Assembly (NCBI GenBank): GCA_001592805.2 | Contig: CP051139.1 | Coordinates: 2,604,001-2,668,000, forward strand | Direction of reading: 5' to 3' | Length of the DNA: 64,000 nucleotides | Origin: Peltaster fructicola | Taxonomy: Eukaryota; Ascomycota; Dothideomycetes | Part shown: positions 11,441 through 22,946 of the stretch, piece after piece | Layout: every line of letters starts with the position of its first letter | Numbering within the stretch: position 1 is the first letter of the stretch | The notes under the pieces: generated by a model | What the model was told of the DNA's origin: nothing | Seen by the model: the letters and a program-made list of their open reading frames with translations, nothing else | The model's database searches: none | Translations under genes and position numbers: made by a program

Positions 11441-14143
11441 ATGGCATCTCAGAGTGACCTGAGGAAGATCGCTGGACCAGAGAACATGGCCAGACCATCA
11501 AATGGATCGACATCGAATGCTACCGGCAATGGCGATGCTGCACTGAACAATCTAGCGAACTTGACGTCCACAGCGGCAGGTCCGGCCAAGAAGAAGAAGC
11601 GAGGAGGCAGAAAACACAAGCGTACCCGTCGTCAGAGCTTTGCAGCACAATCGGAAGCGACAGAAACTGCAGCTGAAGATGAGTCTCGCGCGACTATGGA
11701 ACGCCCTAGCATACTAGACGTGCCCAATCCTCGATCATCTACCCAGCAAGCCTCGTTGTACAGAATTCGAGGCGGTAACCGCAGCAATACCAGCCTAGAG
11801 AGTGAAGCATTACTGGACCACAGAGACCACAATGTACCAAGACAAAGGAGGAAGAGCGTCTCACAGAGTTTTCAACGTCCAGCTGCTGGATCTCAACGAC
11901 CATACCGCGCATGGGAGTCACACACGTCTGTACAACCACCAGGTGCACGAAGTCGTCTATCGCGTCCATCGAACCTACCCGAGAGTGACGACGAGGGCGA
12001 TGCAGCTCAATCTAACGATCGTACACCACTTCTGACCCACCACAACAACAGATCCAAGCCGGACCTCTCTCGCAATAACTCCTTCCAAAACTATGGCAGC
12101 CACAAGACAAGACGATCGTCCGCACAATCGAAAGAGAGTCCCCGCATACGACCAGGCTCAAACAAACATGACAAGAATGAGATCGAAGAGGAGGACTATG
12201 ATGTGAATAACCCTCCATCGATGCCAGGATCGCCGAAATTGGGCTCCCTGGATGACTTGATGATTACAGATCTTACTAGGGTCGATTCTGACAGAGATCG
12301 GGATGTCCTTATTGACATCGACGAAGACGATGCGGACGATGGTTGGAGAAGAGGTAGTCCGCCAGATCCATTGCGTAGGAGACCTACCGTTGCAGAGCTT
12401 GCAGAGCGCGATGTCTGCTTCCCCAATGACGACGAGCTCACGGAGATGGACGACATGGAAGGCCGTCGCTCTCGTGCAAGCTCACGACATATTCGACGCC
12501 GCAGATCCAGGAGATGGCCTGATTTGAGTATCCTCGAAGACTGGAGTCGAGAGGAGAAGGAAGAGCGCACAGCACAGGATTTGCTTCGTGTCAAGAAGAT
12601 ATCCGAGCCTCTCGTGGTCGGAGGACGCCTGCGGCCGAAGAAGAATCCATGGCATGCTGAAGAAGACGATGCGCCATTCCGATTCACATACTTCAACGAG
12701 AACTTGGACGCCACGATTCATGCAAGGACTATTAGTGATCTCTGTCAGGACGGTGCCACATTCAAAGACCTCTTTTTGCCAGATCCAATCGAGCTCAGTG
12801 ACGTTAGTGATGATGAGGAAGACGAAGACGACAATGCTTTAGAGAGACCTTCCCACCACCACCTAGGACGCGAGAATAGTATCGCGCCAAGCGAGACAAA
12901 CACACTATCGAGACACCACAAGACTCAAGATAACAACGATCTTAAATCACCACCAGGCAGTCGAGTGCGCACTGGTGAGAGCACACCTGATTTCAGGGAG
13001 TCCCAGACAGCTACTCCCAAGCATGACAGTCGTGCTAAGCGCTATGGTCCAAGACCCACCTTCTGGCTCGATGTCCTCAAGCCTACAGAGATGGAGATGA
13101 AGGTCCTTACCAAAGCTTTCGGCATTCACCAGCTCACTACAGAAGATATTCTCATGGAGGAGCCTCGCGAGAAGGTCGAACTGTTCCAATCCTACTACTT
13201 TGTCAACTACCGCTCCTTCGAACAGGATAAAGACAATGCAGACTACATGGAGCCAGTCAACATATATGTGGTGGTTTTCCGTGAGGGTGTGATAACCTTC
13301 CATCACTCCATGACACCACATCCGGCAAACGTTCGACGTCGTATCCGCCAACTCAACGATTACATGAGTCCTACAGCAGACTGGATCAGCTATGCCATCA
13401 TCGACGATGTTACAGACGCATATGCGCCACTGGTCCAGCTCATCGAGGATGAAGTTGACGACATTGACGATGAGATCTTGTACATGCATCAGGATCCCGT
13501 TGATGCTGCGGCGCAAGCTAATGAGAAGAAGAAATCTGTCAAAGACGCCACAACTCAAGCTGACGCTGGTGCTGCCAAGGCCGAAGGCGAGAAGACAGCA
13601 GGCGAGCAGGGTGGCGACATGCTCCGTCGTGTTGGAGAGTGTCGAAAGAAGGTCATGGGCCTGTACCGTCTGCTCGGCAACAAAGCAGACGTCATCAAAG
13701 GCTTCGCTAAGCGATGCAATGAGCATTGGGAGGTCGCGCCAAGGTCTGAGATTGGTCTATACCTGGGTGACATTCAGGATCATATCGTAACCATGACTGG
13801 CAACTTGAGTCACTACGAGAAGTGAGTCCACTCGTCCAATATGCGGAACCTTGCTAACATCTTTAGTCTACTGTCTCGAGCTCACAGCAACTATCTCGCA
13901 CAGATCAACATTCGCATGAACGAGCGTGCTGAGCAGACTGCCGATGTGCTCGGCAAGCTCACTGTGCTCGGTACGATCGTCCTCCCCATGAACATCGTCA
14001 CTGGTATGTGGGGAATGAACGTCTGGGTACCTGGACAAGATGCTGAAGGCAATCTCACATGGTTTTGGTGTATTACGGCAGGTCTCTTCGCATTTGGTGC
14101 TACATGCTACTTTGTCGCGAAGAGAGTGTACGGTATCGTCTAG
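11441..14143 (+). CDS. CorA-family Mg2+ transporter (Alr/Mnr2 type)
   Basis: Membrane channel for Mg2+ uptake or vacuolar Mg2+ release. Two exons (11441-13821 and 13867-14143) give 885 residues. The intron has GTGAGT, a TGCTAAC branch site and TTTAG. The first 500 residues are a disordered cytosolic arm: a basic block (AKKKKRGGRKHKRTRRQ) near residue 50, then many acidic and Ser/Arg-rich stretches. The CorA domain follows (FWLDVLKPTEMEMKVL, TTEDILMEEPREKVE). Two membrane helices close the protein, the first ending in the ion-selectivity motif GMN at residues 843-845 and the second being TWFWCITAGLFAFGATCYF. The long arm is typical of fungal Alr1/Mnr2 proteins rather than bacterial or mitochondrial CorA. 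Plasma membrane versus vacuole cannot be decided here. Confidence 0.93.
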
Positions 14144-14220
14144 ATTGTAGCCAACTCGGCTCTCATGAATTGGTTTGCCTGTGGATATACTGCATAGCGA
14201 AGCGTTCATAGACAATGTGC

Positions 14221-15848
14221 TTATATTCCCTCGAAGCCACCGTCATCACCTTCGCCATCATCAGCTTCACCATCGATGATCTCCTTTGCAAGCTCTCGTT
14301 CTCGCTCACGAGCCTTGGCAGCTTCGGCAATCTCTTGTCGATGCTTGTGCATTGGATAGCGCATTGCCATCACGCACTCGTCCCGCATGCCGAGCAGAGC
14401 TGTAATACGTGCGTGGAAGGCTTCACTTGGCTCTGTCGTGCTGTAGGCGTCCTTCTGTGGTGAAGTGACCATATGTCCATTGGCATGGTCAAGTGATGCC
14501 TCAATCACACCGTCCCTAATTGCTTTGGCCGTGATGTATTCCGCGCTCTCCTCGCTGTCAACGCCGAGTCTTGTACAGATGTCGCGCAGAGAGATGCGTG
14601 AGTATGAGAGTGACAGCATTCGTACACCCGTCTTGATGACGTTTTGGCGCAGGCGGAGGATGAGAGTGTACGTGCCATCCTTGCGGAATTGTTGCTCAAA
14701 GTTGCTGACACACTTGAGGAAGGCTTGCAAGTCACCAACACGTACAGCCTGCACAAGCTTGAAGTATGGATAAAGTGCGGTCTCGAGAGCTGGCTGGCGG
14801 AAAACAGATCGCTCCGGAATGTCTCCCATTAGCAGCTCAACCACAATCAGCAGCTTCATTGCTTGCTGGTAGAATCCTGCTGCGGTGGCAGTGGTTGGAG
14901 ACTTGCGTGTAGCTGATACCAAGTGCTCATGGGCTTGTGTGTACGCCAGCTGGATGGCTCGAATGCGGCCGAGATAGTACAGGTATCGGCAAACCTGATT
15001 GTTGGCTGCTTGTGCTGGGAACTGTGTCTGTGCAACCAGCAAGTCGGCCTGAGTGATGTCCGCCGTCAAGACATAGTTTCTGAGCAGTAGAACTGTAACT
15101 GCAGCCTCAGTATCGGCATCCTTGCGCAACACCGCTGAACGGAGCGCTGCAAGCAGCTTAGGCCGCACTTCGAACAGTGGTGATTGCCTTGACGGTGCAT
15201 GTGGCTCAAGGTGCTCATTGAACAGGGAGTAGTAGAAGTATGCCTTTGCGCCAATAGGATCGAGGGTACGTCTGTTGAAAGTGCGGATCTTATCCACGAA
15301 CTTGTCGCTGAAATCGGCTCCCTTCTTGTACTGAGCGGTGTCGTACAGATAGACCTATTGTGATGAGCATGTGAGAAGCACCACGATCCAACTAACGTAC
15401 CTGCACCAGGACACCTAAGTATGACCAAACCTCCGGCAGCTGACCCTCTTCTGTTTCCTTCTCTTCTGTAGTCGTGCTCGCAGGCGTACCGTTCGACACC
15501 TCGAGATTCTGTGGCAGCACATGCTCAAGCGTCCGCCTCTTAGGATCTGACGCCTTGGGAAATGCGGTACGGATGGCAATCAAAATAGGTACCGGCAAGT
15601 TCTTTGCCTTTCTGATTGTCGATATTGACCGTAGCGCACGGAGCGTGAATCTGGAGTCGAAGTTCTCAGCAGCCTGAGCCAAAAGATCGAAATTGTTAAT
15701 GATTACTGCACATCAAGTCAGTCATGTTGAAGCTGGCACTGTCGCCGCTGGTGTACGTACTTCGCTCAACCGGCAGTGTAGTAACCTCAACCTTCTCCGA
15801 GGACAACTTATCGCCATTAGCGACATCCACCTCCATCTTGTCGCCCAT
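14221..15848 (-). CDS. rpn3: 26S proteasome regulatory subunit Rpn3 (PSMD3)
   Basis: Non-ATPase lid subunit of the 26S proteasome. Three exons (15848-15761, 15705-15401, 15354-14221) give 508 residues, close to the usual 480-530. The first exon encodes only MGDKMEVDVANGDKL and a few more residues, and is joined by a GTACGT donor in phase 1. The body is alpha-helical (TPR-like, for example QVCRYLYYLGRIRAIQLAYT), followed by the PCI domain (RQNVIKTGVRMLSLSYSRIS, LRDICTRLGVDSEESAEY). The charged, acidic tail ends in DDGGFEGI. It is divergent from spc34 over 307 bp and convergent with the CorA gene, with 77 bp between stops. Confidence 0.95.
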
Positions 15849-16155
15849 ATCTGCGATTTTCGAGCAGGTTCGTGTTGATGAGCAGCTGTCACAGTAGTGT
15901 CGTGTGATTGCGTCGACGTTTCGCCTTAGAAGCTGTATCGGGTTTACTACGGACCGCTGTAACTCGATACTGCACTTGACTCGCGCATCCGATACGCCTT
16001 TCTACAATTGTGAGCAACGTACAACACCAACCTGCGATCGTGAGCAGAGTTGTCTCGTAAGCATGAGTGCACTGTCCCTTCGAGACGACTGATCGAAGAA
16101 TGGTCTAGTGATACTTTCAACAACACCTCCCAGCATACGGCTGTCCTGCTCAACC
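15849..16155. other. Shared promoter of rpn3 and spc34
   Basis: 307 bp between divergent starts. I looked for a perfect proteasome-associated control element (GGTGGCAAA or its complement) and did not see one. Confidence 0.5.
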
Positions 16156-16878
16156 ATGGCCTCCGCCTTCACATCACATTTGGAGCGCATCAGCATGTGC
16201 TCACAGTCGATATCTGAGCTATCATTTCCGGGACCTCAAAGATTTACCAATGCTATCCTTTCAAATCACGACATCACGTCACTCATTCGAGACACAGAAG
16301 CACACGAGCGTGCTCTATTCCACCTTGCACCTCCACCTCTGCCTACTGATGTTGGAGGCAACAGCCATGGCGTGGCGCCAATCAGTTCTGCAGCTCTCAA
16401 GGGCAGGAGGTCTACGATGCATCCTGCAAGACAGCCAAAGAGCAAAGCAGTAGCCGCTGTCCTTGGTGGTGAGCTCTATGCCAAGATACAGCAACCGACA
16501 GGTGGCCGGCAAGCAGGCGAGATCGACGTCAATCTGCTTCTCCAAGGAGCTGAAAGGCTCGCCAACGTATATCCCATTCAAGGCGCCCTGGACAGGATAG
16601 CGCAGCTGAAGAGGCGCCACATGCAGCTGCAGGCCAACATCTTGCACTATGAAGATCGTGTAGCTCAGCAGACCGTGGAGCTAGAGCAGATGCGTTCTTC
16701 AGCCAAAACTCCGGATGATGAGGACGATCAACATACTGAAACGCAGCCGATTGTACCGATCATCGACGAGGACTGGGGCACTATGCAAGACGATATCAAG
16801 GAGCTAGAGCGCAAGAAGAAAGGCCTCGAAGAGCGCGTGACTGGTATGGAAAAGGACCTTGGCGGACTGCTCAGATGA
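16156..16878 (+). CDS. spc34: DASH/Dam1 complex subunit Spc34
   Basis: Kinetochore protein of the DASH ring, which couples chromosomes to spindle microtubules; found only in fungi. Single exon, 240 residues. The family signature is at the N-terminus: SHLERISMCSQSISELSFPG, then FTNAILSNHDITSLIRDTEA and HERALFHLAPPPLP. A conserved middle (VNLLLQGAERLANVYP) and a C-terminal coiled coil (IKELERKKKGLEERVTGMEK) complete it. I start at 16156 (MASAFTSHLERIS); the open frame continues 16 codons upstream but the family begins here. Confidence 0.92.
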   Translation: MASAFTSHLERISMCSQSISELSFPGPQRFTNAILSNHDITSLIRDTEAHERALFHLAPPPLPTDVGGNSHGVAPISSAALKGRRSTMHPARQPKSKAVAAVLGGELYAKIQQPTGGRQAGEIDVNLLLQGAERLANVYPIQGALDRIAQLKRRHMQLQANILHYEDRVAQQTVELEQMRSSAKTPDDEDDQHTETQPIVPIIDEDWGTMQDDIKELERKKKGLEERVTGMEKDLGGLLR

Positions 16879-18334
16879 ATGCCAGTATGCCGCAGCCGCT
16901 ATCATATTGAAAATGCAGGGCACCAAGTGACTACTGCAGCTCGTCGCCTGTACCTGAGACGGATTGCAAACCTGCATACGTGCTATGAATGGATCGAGCA
17001 CACAACAATATCACCATTGTGGAACAGCATGATCAAGAACTGCTTGTGCAAATCTGGCAGCCATCGCTGGATCACGTGAACACGCGATTCCTTTGTTTTG
17101 ATGACGACACGACGCGCTAAGCGGGACACATCAGCTTCCACAAACACCCTCATTCAACGAGCCGCGCGAGCACCATAGTCTGCGACGATGGAATGGTAGA
17201 GCTCGATGGTGGCACACTCGAGTGACAGCCATATGTGCATCATCGAAACCATAATGGAGGCCTATCTGGGCGTCGTAGTGCGGAGCTAATGATGCGAAAC
17301 TCGATCTCTCCCAATATCACGGCAGCTACAGAGATCTCCAAAGTGTATCCAGGATCTTGCATGACGATGGATGACGCAGGTTGGAGCTTCGTGTTGACCA
17401 AAGGCTAGCTGAGAGAGATGGAATGAGATACACTTTCGCGCAGATCTCACTGCCATCGTCTGTCAAACCTAGCGGGTAGGCATCCGGAAAGCCACACTTT
17501 CACTGTCTGTGTAATCTGGCCTGCCAGACGGGCAGATGAGCACACACATCATCGATGATGAATATCGTGAGTATGGCCCGATTGCAGGGAGGGCTTCTGT
17601 TTGTGATTGTGATGATCGTCGTCAGCCAGGTGGTTGCTGGGCGCTGAACGCGTGTATACAGGGACTCTAAAGGATACGTACTGCAGGGTTGAAGAGATGA
17701 TCAGCAAGAAATGGCCAGTCTGCTAAACGTGGCATGCCCGACACGGCGGTGGGCAAAGAGGAGACATGTGGAAAGGAAAGGACAGAGGAAAGCACAGGCC
17801 CGAAGCGATTCAACGCTAGTCCTTGCCCTTATTCGAGGCAGATGTTTTCCCACGATCGCGATGTCCTTTGCTCATGCGACACACAATACTCACTACGCCT
17901 ACCTCATTTGACCTTCTCTTCTCGTTCACTTCTTATAACACCTTGCCACGTGCCGCTACGTGTGAAATCCGTCAAGAACCGACCTCGAGTAAAAGCAGTC
18001 CTCGGCCTGTTTTCACGTCTCATCTGAAACGACGCGTGTTGATACTCTTACATTCCTCCGCCGGCACACGGTATCAACACTACTCCCTCCCACCTATACT
18101 ACGACCAGATCAGTGTCTAGTATCTTTGTAGCTGCGACTGGCAAAGAGCACGAACTACCTCGCGACCCAACGACGCTATCGAGACCCCGACCGCCTGAAT
18201 TGCCACCTCCGTACTCGAGTCTCGTTTAACAACATCGTAGGGCAAGACCTGGCACCACGACACACAACACGGGAATGGTAACGAGGACCGAATTCGCACC
18301 CAGCAACACTCGAGCAGATTGCTGCCTAGCTCCC
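16879..18334. other. Long upstream region of the wee1 gene
   Basis: About 1.46 kb between spc34 and wee1, unusually long for this window. It contains CACGTG boxes at 17073-17078 (in ATCACGTGAA) and near 17945, and a perfect 14-nt palindrome (CATCATCGATGATG) at 17547-17560. The last 400 bp are rich in C and T runs typical of fungal 5' UTRs. No coding frame of note. Confidence 0.5.
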
Positions 18335-18346
18335 ATGCGCTCGTAG
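18335..18346 (+). promoter_or_regulatory. Minimal upstream ORF before wee1
   Basis: ATG CGC TCG TAG. It ends two bases before the predicted wee1 ATG at 18349. If the transcript carries both, scanning ribosomes would meet this start first, which could lower Wee1 synthesis. Seen directly; the effect is inference. Confidence 0.5.
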
Positions 18347-18348
18347 CG

Positions 18349-21300
18349 ATGGAGTTTGAATACTCGCCCACACACCACTCCCCAACAAGTGCGATTCACT
18401 TGCTGTCCCCATCGCACGCGCATGCAGGAATCGAAGGTTTCGCGACATTGCGTCAATTGCGACGTTCACTTTCACGGTCGCCATCGAAACCAGCGCGCTT
18501 TTCCATCATCACAACAAAAACATGTCCAGGCTCCAACACACCTGCATCACCATCCCTCCTCGGACGAAGCACAAATAGCGACGGCACTACAGAAACCGCA
18601 AACCGCACGCGATCAGCAGTCAAACGCGTACTGCCAGCACGAAAGATCTCGCCTAAGAGCCCGTTTCGACGCGCACTGAGCGACAACGCAAATCAGGCGA
18701 ACCTCTCACCGAGACTTACACGTCGGTCTTCATCTGACAATGAGCAAGAAAACATGGACTGTGGCGAAGACACGAACAAGAGATCGACCGAATTGAGACA
18801 CGAAGATGCCATGAAATTCGATTTTGCAAAGCCGCGCGACCTTTTCCTACAACCTGTTCTCAAGGAACATGCACCGCCCAAATCTAGCCCACTGAAGCGC
18901 AGCGACGGTCTGATGGACTTGGAAGCTGCGTCAAGTCTCAGTCCGCGTGCAAAGAGACGGAGCATACACGGTACCTGCTTTGGCAGCGACTTCAACATTT
19001 TCGACCAAGGATACGACGGCACTTTCTCTTCGGGCCCGAGCGACGATATGCCACGACGTGTCCAGGCTGATCATTCAATGCCTCCACCCTCGACCAGCTC
19101 ACCACATCGGAGACAAGTCAACTTGCGCAGGTCTACGTTACAGCAGCGCAATGGACCCTCGCGCAGCCGAGCCTTTGGAGATGTGTTCAACGAGGAGACA
19201 GCCTCAAGTCCTGCTACGACTCGTGCACGCTCACGCATATCTCTCGACGGCGCGCTGCTAATGCATAGTAGTGATCACGAATCACCCTTCCGCAGAAACA
19301 GCACAGATGGTCCTCCAGTGCGGCTGCAGCCTCCAGCTCTAGGCCAACGACAACATCACTCTGCCCCAAAGCCACACCCTCTCTCAGTGGCTCTTTCACC
19401 CTCATCATCATCTTCCAGCATGGCCGAAGACCCACTACCAACACATGTTGCGCCAATGTTTCAACCCGTCCAGCATGCACCACATCTACGATCCACCTTC
19501 TCACGATCGCTACCTATTGGCTCACTGCGTCCTTCACCACCTGCTGGCGAGGGCTCCTTTGCAACACCCGCTGGTTTTAAGATGACCAAGCCGTTTCCGC
19601 AGGCCTTCATGTCGACAGGATTGATATCGAAGCGCAACCGCAACATTGAGTCTCCATCCTCCTTCGCCGCGGGCCCAATGCCGGATACGCCCTCGAAGAA
19701 AGCACACTCGCACATCGTGCCTACACATGGCATCGGTCACTTCAATGTCAGTGTGTCCCACGAAGCTGGTAGTCCAAGCACACCTTTTCACTGCCGTGTC
19801 TCGGACTATTCACCAGAGACATATCGAAGTGGCAACATCTTCGGTGTGGCACCGCCTGATCTCGGACGCCGAAATAGTTTCTTGAGCGTCCATGAAGATG
19901 AGCAGGGACAGTCACCGTCTCGTGGAGCTGATCAGACAAGTGCAGACGACCTACCGCCAACACCAACCAAATCCGCACATTCTGGGCCACGACCTCAATC
20001 CAAGGGCAAAAGCAACAGTTTGCGTAGCAGTCTATTTGGCCGACGGGGTTCCATCGGACCTGACACCTTCGCAGCACCAAGTGCTGAGTCTGTGTCACCA
20101 GAGAAGAGCAGCACACGTAAGCCCACGATGCGTACTGTACGCGAGTTCTCGACTGACATTCTCCCTACAGCCACGGAATCTATCGACATACAGGTGTCTC
20201 CCAAAGGCCGCTCACCTCACACGCCCTCTGGGTCATTTGTTGCTCCAGATGCCAGCAAACTCTCCATCTCTGCAGAACGCAACCCGTCACTGTTCCCAAG
20301 CAATAGCTTCCCTCCAGCGACACCTACTGGACCTCGCGATCAACCATTCAAGAAGAGCATGGGACAGAGCTTTGCTTCTTCTGGGTACTTCGCTAATGAT
20401 GTCGACACTTCGCTGACCTCACGCTTCTCTAGCGTTGTCACCCATGGCCTTGGCGAGTTCTCTCAAGTCTATAAGGTCGAAGGCTCCTTACAGCCCTTCG
20501 CAAGTCCCAGCGCCGCTTCACACACTGTCTGGGCAGTGAAGAAGTCCCGCAAGCCGTATCTTGGCAACAAAGACCGACAGCGTAAGATGCAAGAGGTTCA
20601 CATCCTTCAGCAGCTTCGTGGTAGCGAGCACGTGGTCGAATATGTTGACTCTTGGGAGTCTAAGAACCATCTCTATATTCAGACACAATTCTGCGAGAAC
20701 GGCAACCTCAAAGACTTCCTCACACAGACTGGATTCAAAGGTCGATTGGACGACTTCAGAATCTGGAAGATACTGCTTGAGTTATCGCAAGGCATCAAGG
20801 CCATCCACGACAGTGGCATCATTCATCTCGACATCAAGCCTGCCAATGTCTTCATCGACTGGGAAGGCGTGCTGAAGGTTGGTGACTTTGGACTAGCGAG
20901 CACCTGGCCAGCACCTAAGGGCATCGATGGTGAAGGCGATCGCGAGTACATTGGACCAGAAGTGCTTTCGGGCCGCTTCGACAAACCTGCTGACATCTTC
21001 TCTCTTGGTATGGTCATGTTGGAGATCGCCGGCAACATCGTCCTGCCAGACAATGGCAAGTCATGGCAACGTCTTCGCGCAGGCGATATGAGCGACCTGC
21101 CCAGCTTGACCTGGTCCTCTGACAGCAGTCTCGAACGCGACGAGTCTGGCGAGCCGATCGATATGCTCGCACGATCGCATGAGCAGCCTAGCTTCTTATC
21201 ACAGCCAGCTGACGATGACCTGAGCTTTCTTCGCAATCCGGCACCGATGTCACAACGTAGTCAAGAGCTCGTTGAACCACCTAACTTCATGGTCGATGCA

Positions 21301-21510
21301 CGTGATCCAGAAGCACTGGACAAGGTCGTTCAGTGGATGATCTGTCCCGATCCTGATCGACGACCAGTCATCGCCGAATTGCTGGCTGCAGGAGGCGTAC
21401 AATGGGTCGAACGTAGACGACGTGCGGGCGCTACAGTATACGAGGGCAATTGGGGTCCTGCGGATGACATCCTCGAGCATGGCGATGACGTCGAAATGGT
21501 TGACATATGA
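18349..21510 (+). CDS. wee1: Wee1/Swe1 mitosis-inhibitor protein kinase
   Basis: Nuclear kinase that phosphorylates the conserved Tyr of Cdk1 and delays mitosis. Single exon, 1053 residues. The N-terminal 690 residues are disordered and rich in SP/TP sites, as expected for a Cdk-regulated kinase, with a conserved patch TLRQLRRSLSRSPSKP near residue 40. The kinase domain runs from about residue 700: Gly loop GLGEFSQVYKV, Lys in WAVKKS, catalytic loop HLDIKPANVFI (about 826), DFG in GDFGLAS (about 846) and the Wee1-type activation segment EGDREYIGPEVL. A Wee1-like insert follows (QRLRAGDMSDLPSLTW). The longer open frame starts at a TTG (18319), so the ATG at 18349 is preferred. Confidence 0.94.
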   Translation: MEFEYSPTHHSPTSAIHLLSPSHAHAGIEGFATLRQLRRSLSRSPSKPARFSIITTKTCPGSNTPASPSLLGRSTNSDGTTETANRTRSAVKRVLPARKISPKSPFRRALSDNANQANLSPRLTRRSSSDNEQENMDCGEDTNKRSTELRHEDAMKFDFAKPRDLFLQPVLKEHAPPKSSPLKRSDGLMDLEAASSLSPRAKRRSIHGTCFGSDFNIFDQGYDGTFSSGPSDDMPRRVQADHSMPPPSTSSPHRRQVNLRRSTLQQRNGPSRSRAFGDVFNEETASSPATTRARSRISLDGALLMHSSDHESPFRRNSTDGPPVRLQPPALGQRQHHSAPKPHPLSVALSPSSSSSSMAEDPLPTHVAPMFQPVQHAPHLRSTFSRSLPIGSLRPSPPAGEGSFATPAGFKMTKPFPQAFMSTGLISKRNRNIESPSSFAAGPMPDTPSKKAHSHIVPTHGIGHFNVSVSHEAGSPSTPFHCRVSDYSPETYRSGNIFGVAPPDLGRRNSFLSVHEDEQGQSPSRGADQTSADDLPPTPTKSAHSGPRPQSKGKSNSLRSSLFGRRGSIGPDTFAAPSAESVSPEKSSTRKPTMRTVREFSTDILPTATESIDIQVSPKGRSPHTPSGSFVAPDASKLSISAERNPSLFPSNSFPPATPTGPRDQPFKKSMGQSFASSGYFANDVDTSLTSRFSSVVTHGLGEFSQVYKVEGSLQPFASPSAASHTVWAVKKSRKPYLGNKDRQRKMQEVHILQQLRGSEHVVEYVDSWESKNHLYIQTQFCENGNLKDFLTQTGFKGRLDDFRIWKILLELSQGIKAIHDSGIIHLDIKPANVFIDWEGVLKVGDFGLASTWPAPKGIDGEGDREYIGPEVLSGRFDKPADIFSLGMVMLEIAGNIVLPDNGKSWQRLRAGDMSDLPSLTWSSDSSLERDESGEPIDMLARSHEQPSFLSQPADDDLSFLRNPAPMSQRSQELVEPPNFMVDARDPEALDKVVQWMICPDPDRRPVIAELLAAGGVQWVERRRRAGATVYEGNWGPADDILEHGDDVEMVDI

Positions 21511-22107
21511 GCAGGACCTGGCGAATGGGCATTCTTCTACGCGATGGGTGATGTCTCTGATCGGAGAGTTGAGTACATATCACGAAGACGATCGGAACGA
21601 TCATGATGACTTTGGGCAAGGGTGTTATCGCCTTTTGGCAGGAACCGCGAGCGAATGTTGATGAAACGATTTGATGACTGATTTTTTGGCACATCAACAA
21701 CCAGTAGATATGCATAGCTGAAGGTATCGGGACGTTCGAAGAGAACCATCGTCTCTGTTGTGCTTGTACGGTTGGCTATGGTCTACCACCGGCTCAGCAG
21801 CATAGCCAGGCACACACCTGTCTACACACAAGATGCTTGCCAGTTCGCGGGCTACGGACGCCGTCGCCCAGTGCCCGAGTCTGGGAAAGAGCTTGATTAG
21901 CTGAAGTCCGCACTACCCGCCACAGTCGTCCACGTTTTATGACAGAAGAGGCAGCTGTATGCGCGATAGCTGTTCTTAGGAACCTGACACATCAGCACGC
22001 ATGCAACCAGTCATACGGGAAATGAAGCTTAAGAACAAGCATTGTCCTCATGGGCACAGTAATCACCTCCTCACACGCCGTTGACTGCCTTCAGAGCACT
22101 TGCAAGC
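21511..22107. other. Intergenic region, nothing recognised
   Basis: 597 bp holding the wee1 3' UTR and the promoter of the FMN-binding protein gene. No supported gene. Confidence 0.5.
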
Positions 22108-22909
22108 ATGGCCGAAACCTACCCTGTAGATGAGCGTAGCAAAGGTGTTCGCTTGGCGAAGCGAAGTATGAAGTATTGCAACGGTAAACCTCAATGACTG
22201 ACGCTTCGTTGTAGCTGCGTACGATGTTGATCAGGTTCGAGATCTTATCAACGAAGCGACCATCTTGCATGTATCCTTCAACGCACCATTGAAGGAGCCA
22301 CCACAGTTCCCAACCGTCCTTCCTATGCTTGGAGCAATTGGCACATACGAGGGTGACGACGAGCAGAGCATATATCTGCATGGCTCCTCTGCCGCTCGCC
22401 TGTTCAAGCTCACAGATGGCAAGGAGCTGCCTCTCTGCGTCTGCGCCACCTTGTTCGATGGCTGGGTTCTGGCGCTCGCACCTTTCCATAACAGCTGCAA
22501 CTACCGCTCTGCAGTCGCCTTCGGATATGGCACAGTCGTGACTGATCCAGAGGAATGCATCTACGCCCTGCGACTGATTACAAACAACGGCATCCCAGAG
22601 CGCTGGGAGAACAGCCGCTCACCACCAACGAAGGCTGAGATCACATCGACGGGTGTGCTCAAAGTACGTATCGAGACTGCCTCGGTAAAGACCCGCACTG
22701 GAGGTCCAAGCGACGAGAAAGCAGATATGCAAAATCCAGACGTCGCGGACAAGACCTGGGTTGGAGTTGTGCCTGCGTATCAGATGTTGGGAGATCCTGT
22801 TGCAACCGAGCACAACAAGGTCAAGCAAGTCCCTGAGTATCTCGACGACTGGGTGGCCGATGCCAATTCCATGGCTGAGCAAAGAGCGATCGATGCAGTT
22901 GACCGATAG
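22108..22909 (+). CDS. Pyridoxamine 5'-phosphate oxidase-like flavin-binding protein
   Basis: Member of the split-barrel FMN-binding superfamily (pyridoxamine-phosphate-oxidase-like, flavin-nucleotide-binding type); the substrate is unknown. Two exons, 22108-22165 and 22215-22909, give 250 residues. The fold start is seen in INEATILHVSFN, followed by PTVLPMLGAIG, IYLHGSSAARLFKL and VCATLFDGWVLALAPFHNSC, the usual order of this family. I prefer the GTATGA donor at 22166 (49-nt intron), because it puts a family-like R-x-A-Y-D stretch at the junction. A second in-frame donor at 22184 would leave an intron of only 31 nt and add six residues. The stop lies 37 bp from the convergent stop of the PPR-like gene. 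Confidence 0.85.
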
Positions 22910-22946
22910 GGGGAGTGTGACGAACCGTCCAGTGCAGGAGATGAGC

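Noticed and set aside
12947-13726. 259-codon minus-strand open frame
   Set aside because: It is the antisense of the CorA coding exon; the plus strand has the CorA motifs.
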